From the NCBI GenBank assembly GCA_027310325.1, contig DAIDBB010000589.1, forward strand, positions 1 to 5,101: a stretch of DNA of 5,101 nucleotides. Direction: 5' to 3'. How positions within the stretch are numbered: position 1 is the first letter of the stretch; each line of letters starts with the position of its first letter. The DNA comes from a bacterium. GTDB lineage: Bacteria > Desulfobacterota > GWC2-55-46. The notes below the pieces were generated by a model, which made no database searches, was not told the origin of the DNA, and worked only from the letters and a program-made list of their open reading frames with translations. Positions 4,736 to 5,101 of this stretch are shown here, piece by piece. Position numbers and translations under genes: made by a program.

Positions 4736-5101
4736 TCAGAGAGCGGCGCGTTTTTCCCTTTCGAGGAACCATTTCACGTAGCGCCCTACGCCTTCGTCCA
4801 GGCCAACCCTGGGCTTAAATCCGATCAACTTTTCGGCTTTGCGTATATCGGCATAGGTTATAGGCACGTCGCCAGGCATGGGGTCGCGGTATTTTATCCG
4901 GGCCTTCTTGCCGAGGCTTTTTTCTATGATGGAGATTAGCCCGCTGACCTCTATGGTGTTAGAGCCGCCGAGGTTTATGATCTCGTATTTGAAGGAGTTA
5001 TAGAGCGCGTTCAGAAGGCCATGGATGATGTCGCCGACATACGTAAAATCCCTTCTAGCGCTTCCGTCTCCGTAAACCTCTATTTCGCGGCCCTCACGGA
5101 T
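4736..5101 (-). CDS. NAD-dependent epimerase, UDP-glucuronate 4-epimerase-like, C-terminal part
   Basis: The frame is open from the window edge to TGA at 4736-4738, giving 121 residues of the C-terminal part; the Rossmann NAD-binding half lies outside. Visible signatures of the extended short-chain dehydrogenase family are EVYGDGSARRDFTYVGDI (8-25), EIINLGG (39-45), MPGDVPITYADIRKA (74-88) and KLIGFKPRVGLDEGVGRYVKWF (90-111). The PGDVPxTYAD block and final xxWF are typical of UDP-glucuronate 4-epimerases, which interconvert UDP-glucuronate and UDP-galacturonate for surface polysaccharide. UDP-glucose 4-epimerase or a dehydratase of the same family cannot be excluded without the N-terminus. 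It is the upstream gene of the operon with the exoribonuclease and the glycosylase, which suggests shared transcription more than shared function. Confidence 0.88.
   Translation of the reverse strand: MREGREIEVYGDGSARRDFTYVGDIIHGLLNALYNSFKYEIINLGGSNTIEVSGLISIIEKSLGKKARIKYRDPMPGDVPITYADIRKAEKLIGFKPRVGLDEGVGRYVKWFLEREKRAAL

Overview
The window looks like bacterial chromosome, probably from an uncultured or little-studied lineage. The genes are moderately GC-rich. They are preceded by clear TTGACA-type sigma-70 promoters and, in places, strong GGAGG ribosome binding sites. The gene mix is an ArsS-type radical SAM enzyme with its peroxidase-like partner, a YhaM-type exoribonuclease, a family-4-like uracil-DNA glycosylase and a UDP-sugar epimerase. 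That would fit Desulfobacterota or Nitrospirota-like bacteria, but this is inference and no marker gene settles it.

Layout. Bases 1 to about 606 are AT-rich and gene-free. They end at a 3' fragment of a proline tRNA (about 619-653) that lacks its 5' half and is followed by what looks like the old tRNA terminator. This is the usual signature of the far attachment site of an element integrated in tRNA-Pro, with the element lying to the left. Bases 654-862 hold the terminator, a palindromic-repeat-like scrap and little else. A two-CBS-domain protein follows on the + strand (944-1354), with its own promoter, an inverted repeat over the start of transcription, a strong RBS and a good terminator.

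On the - strand, a two-gene unit runs from 2777 to 1454: an AhpD/carboxymuconolactone-decarboxylase-like protein, then an ArsS-like radical SAM enzyme. The ArsS frame is intact except for one in-frame TGA at codon 227, with a long potential hairpin directly after it. This is either selenocysteine recoding or a recent nonsense mutation, and it is the most interesting point in the window. Divergent from this unit is a small cysteine-rich zinc-ribbon protein (2896-3072) whose promoter seems to start transcription almost on its ATG, suggesting a leaderless mRNA.

The right half is a - strand operon read from the right edge: the C-terminal part of a UDP-glucuronate-4-epimerase-like protein, a YhaM-type OB-fold/HD 3'-5' exoribonuclease, and a uracil-DNA glycosylase that keeps its active-site motifs but has lost the four-cysteine iron-sulfur set typical of family 4. 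TGA serves as a normal stop in several of these genes, so the genetic code is standard.
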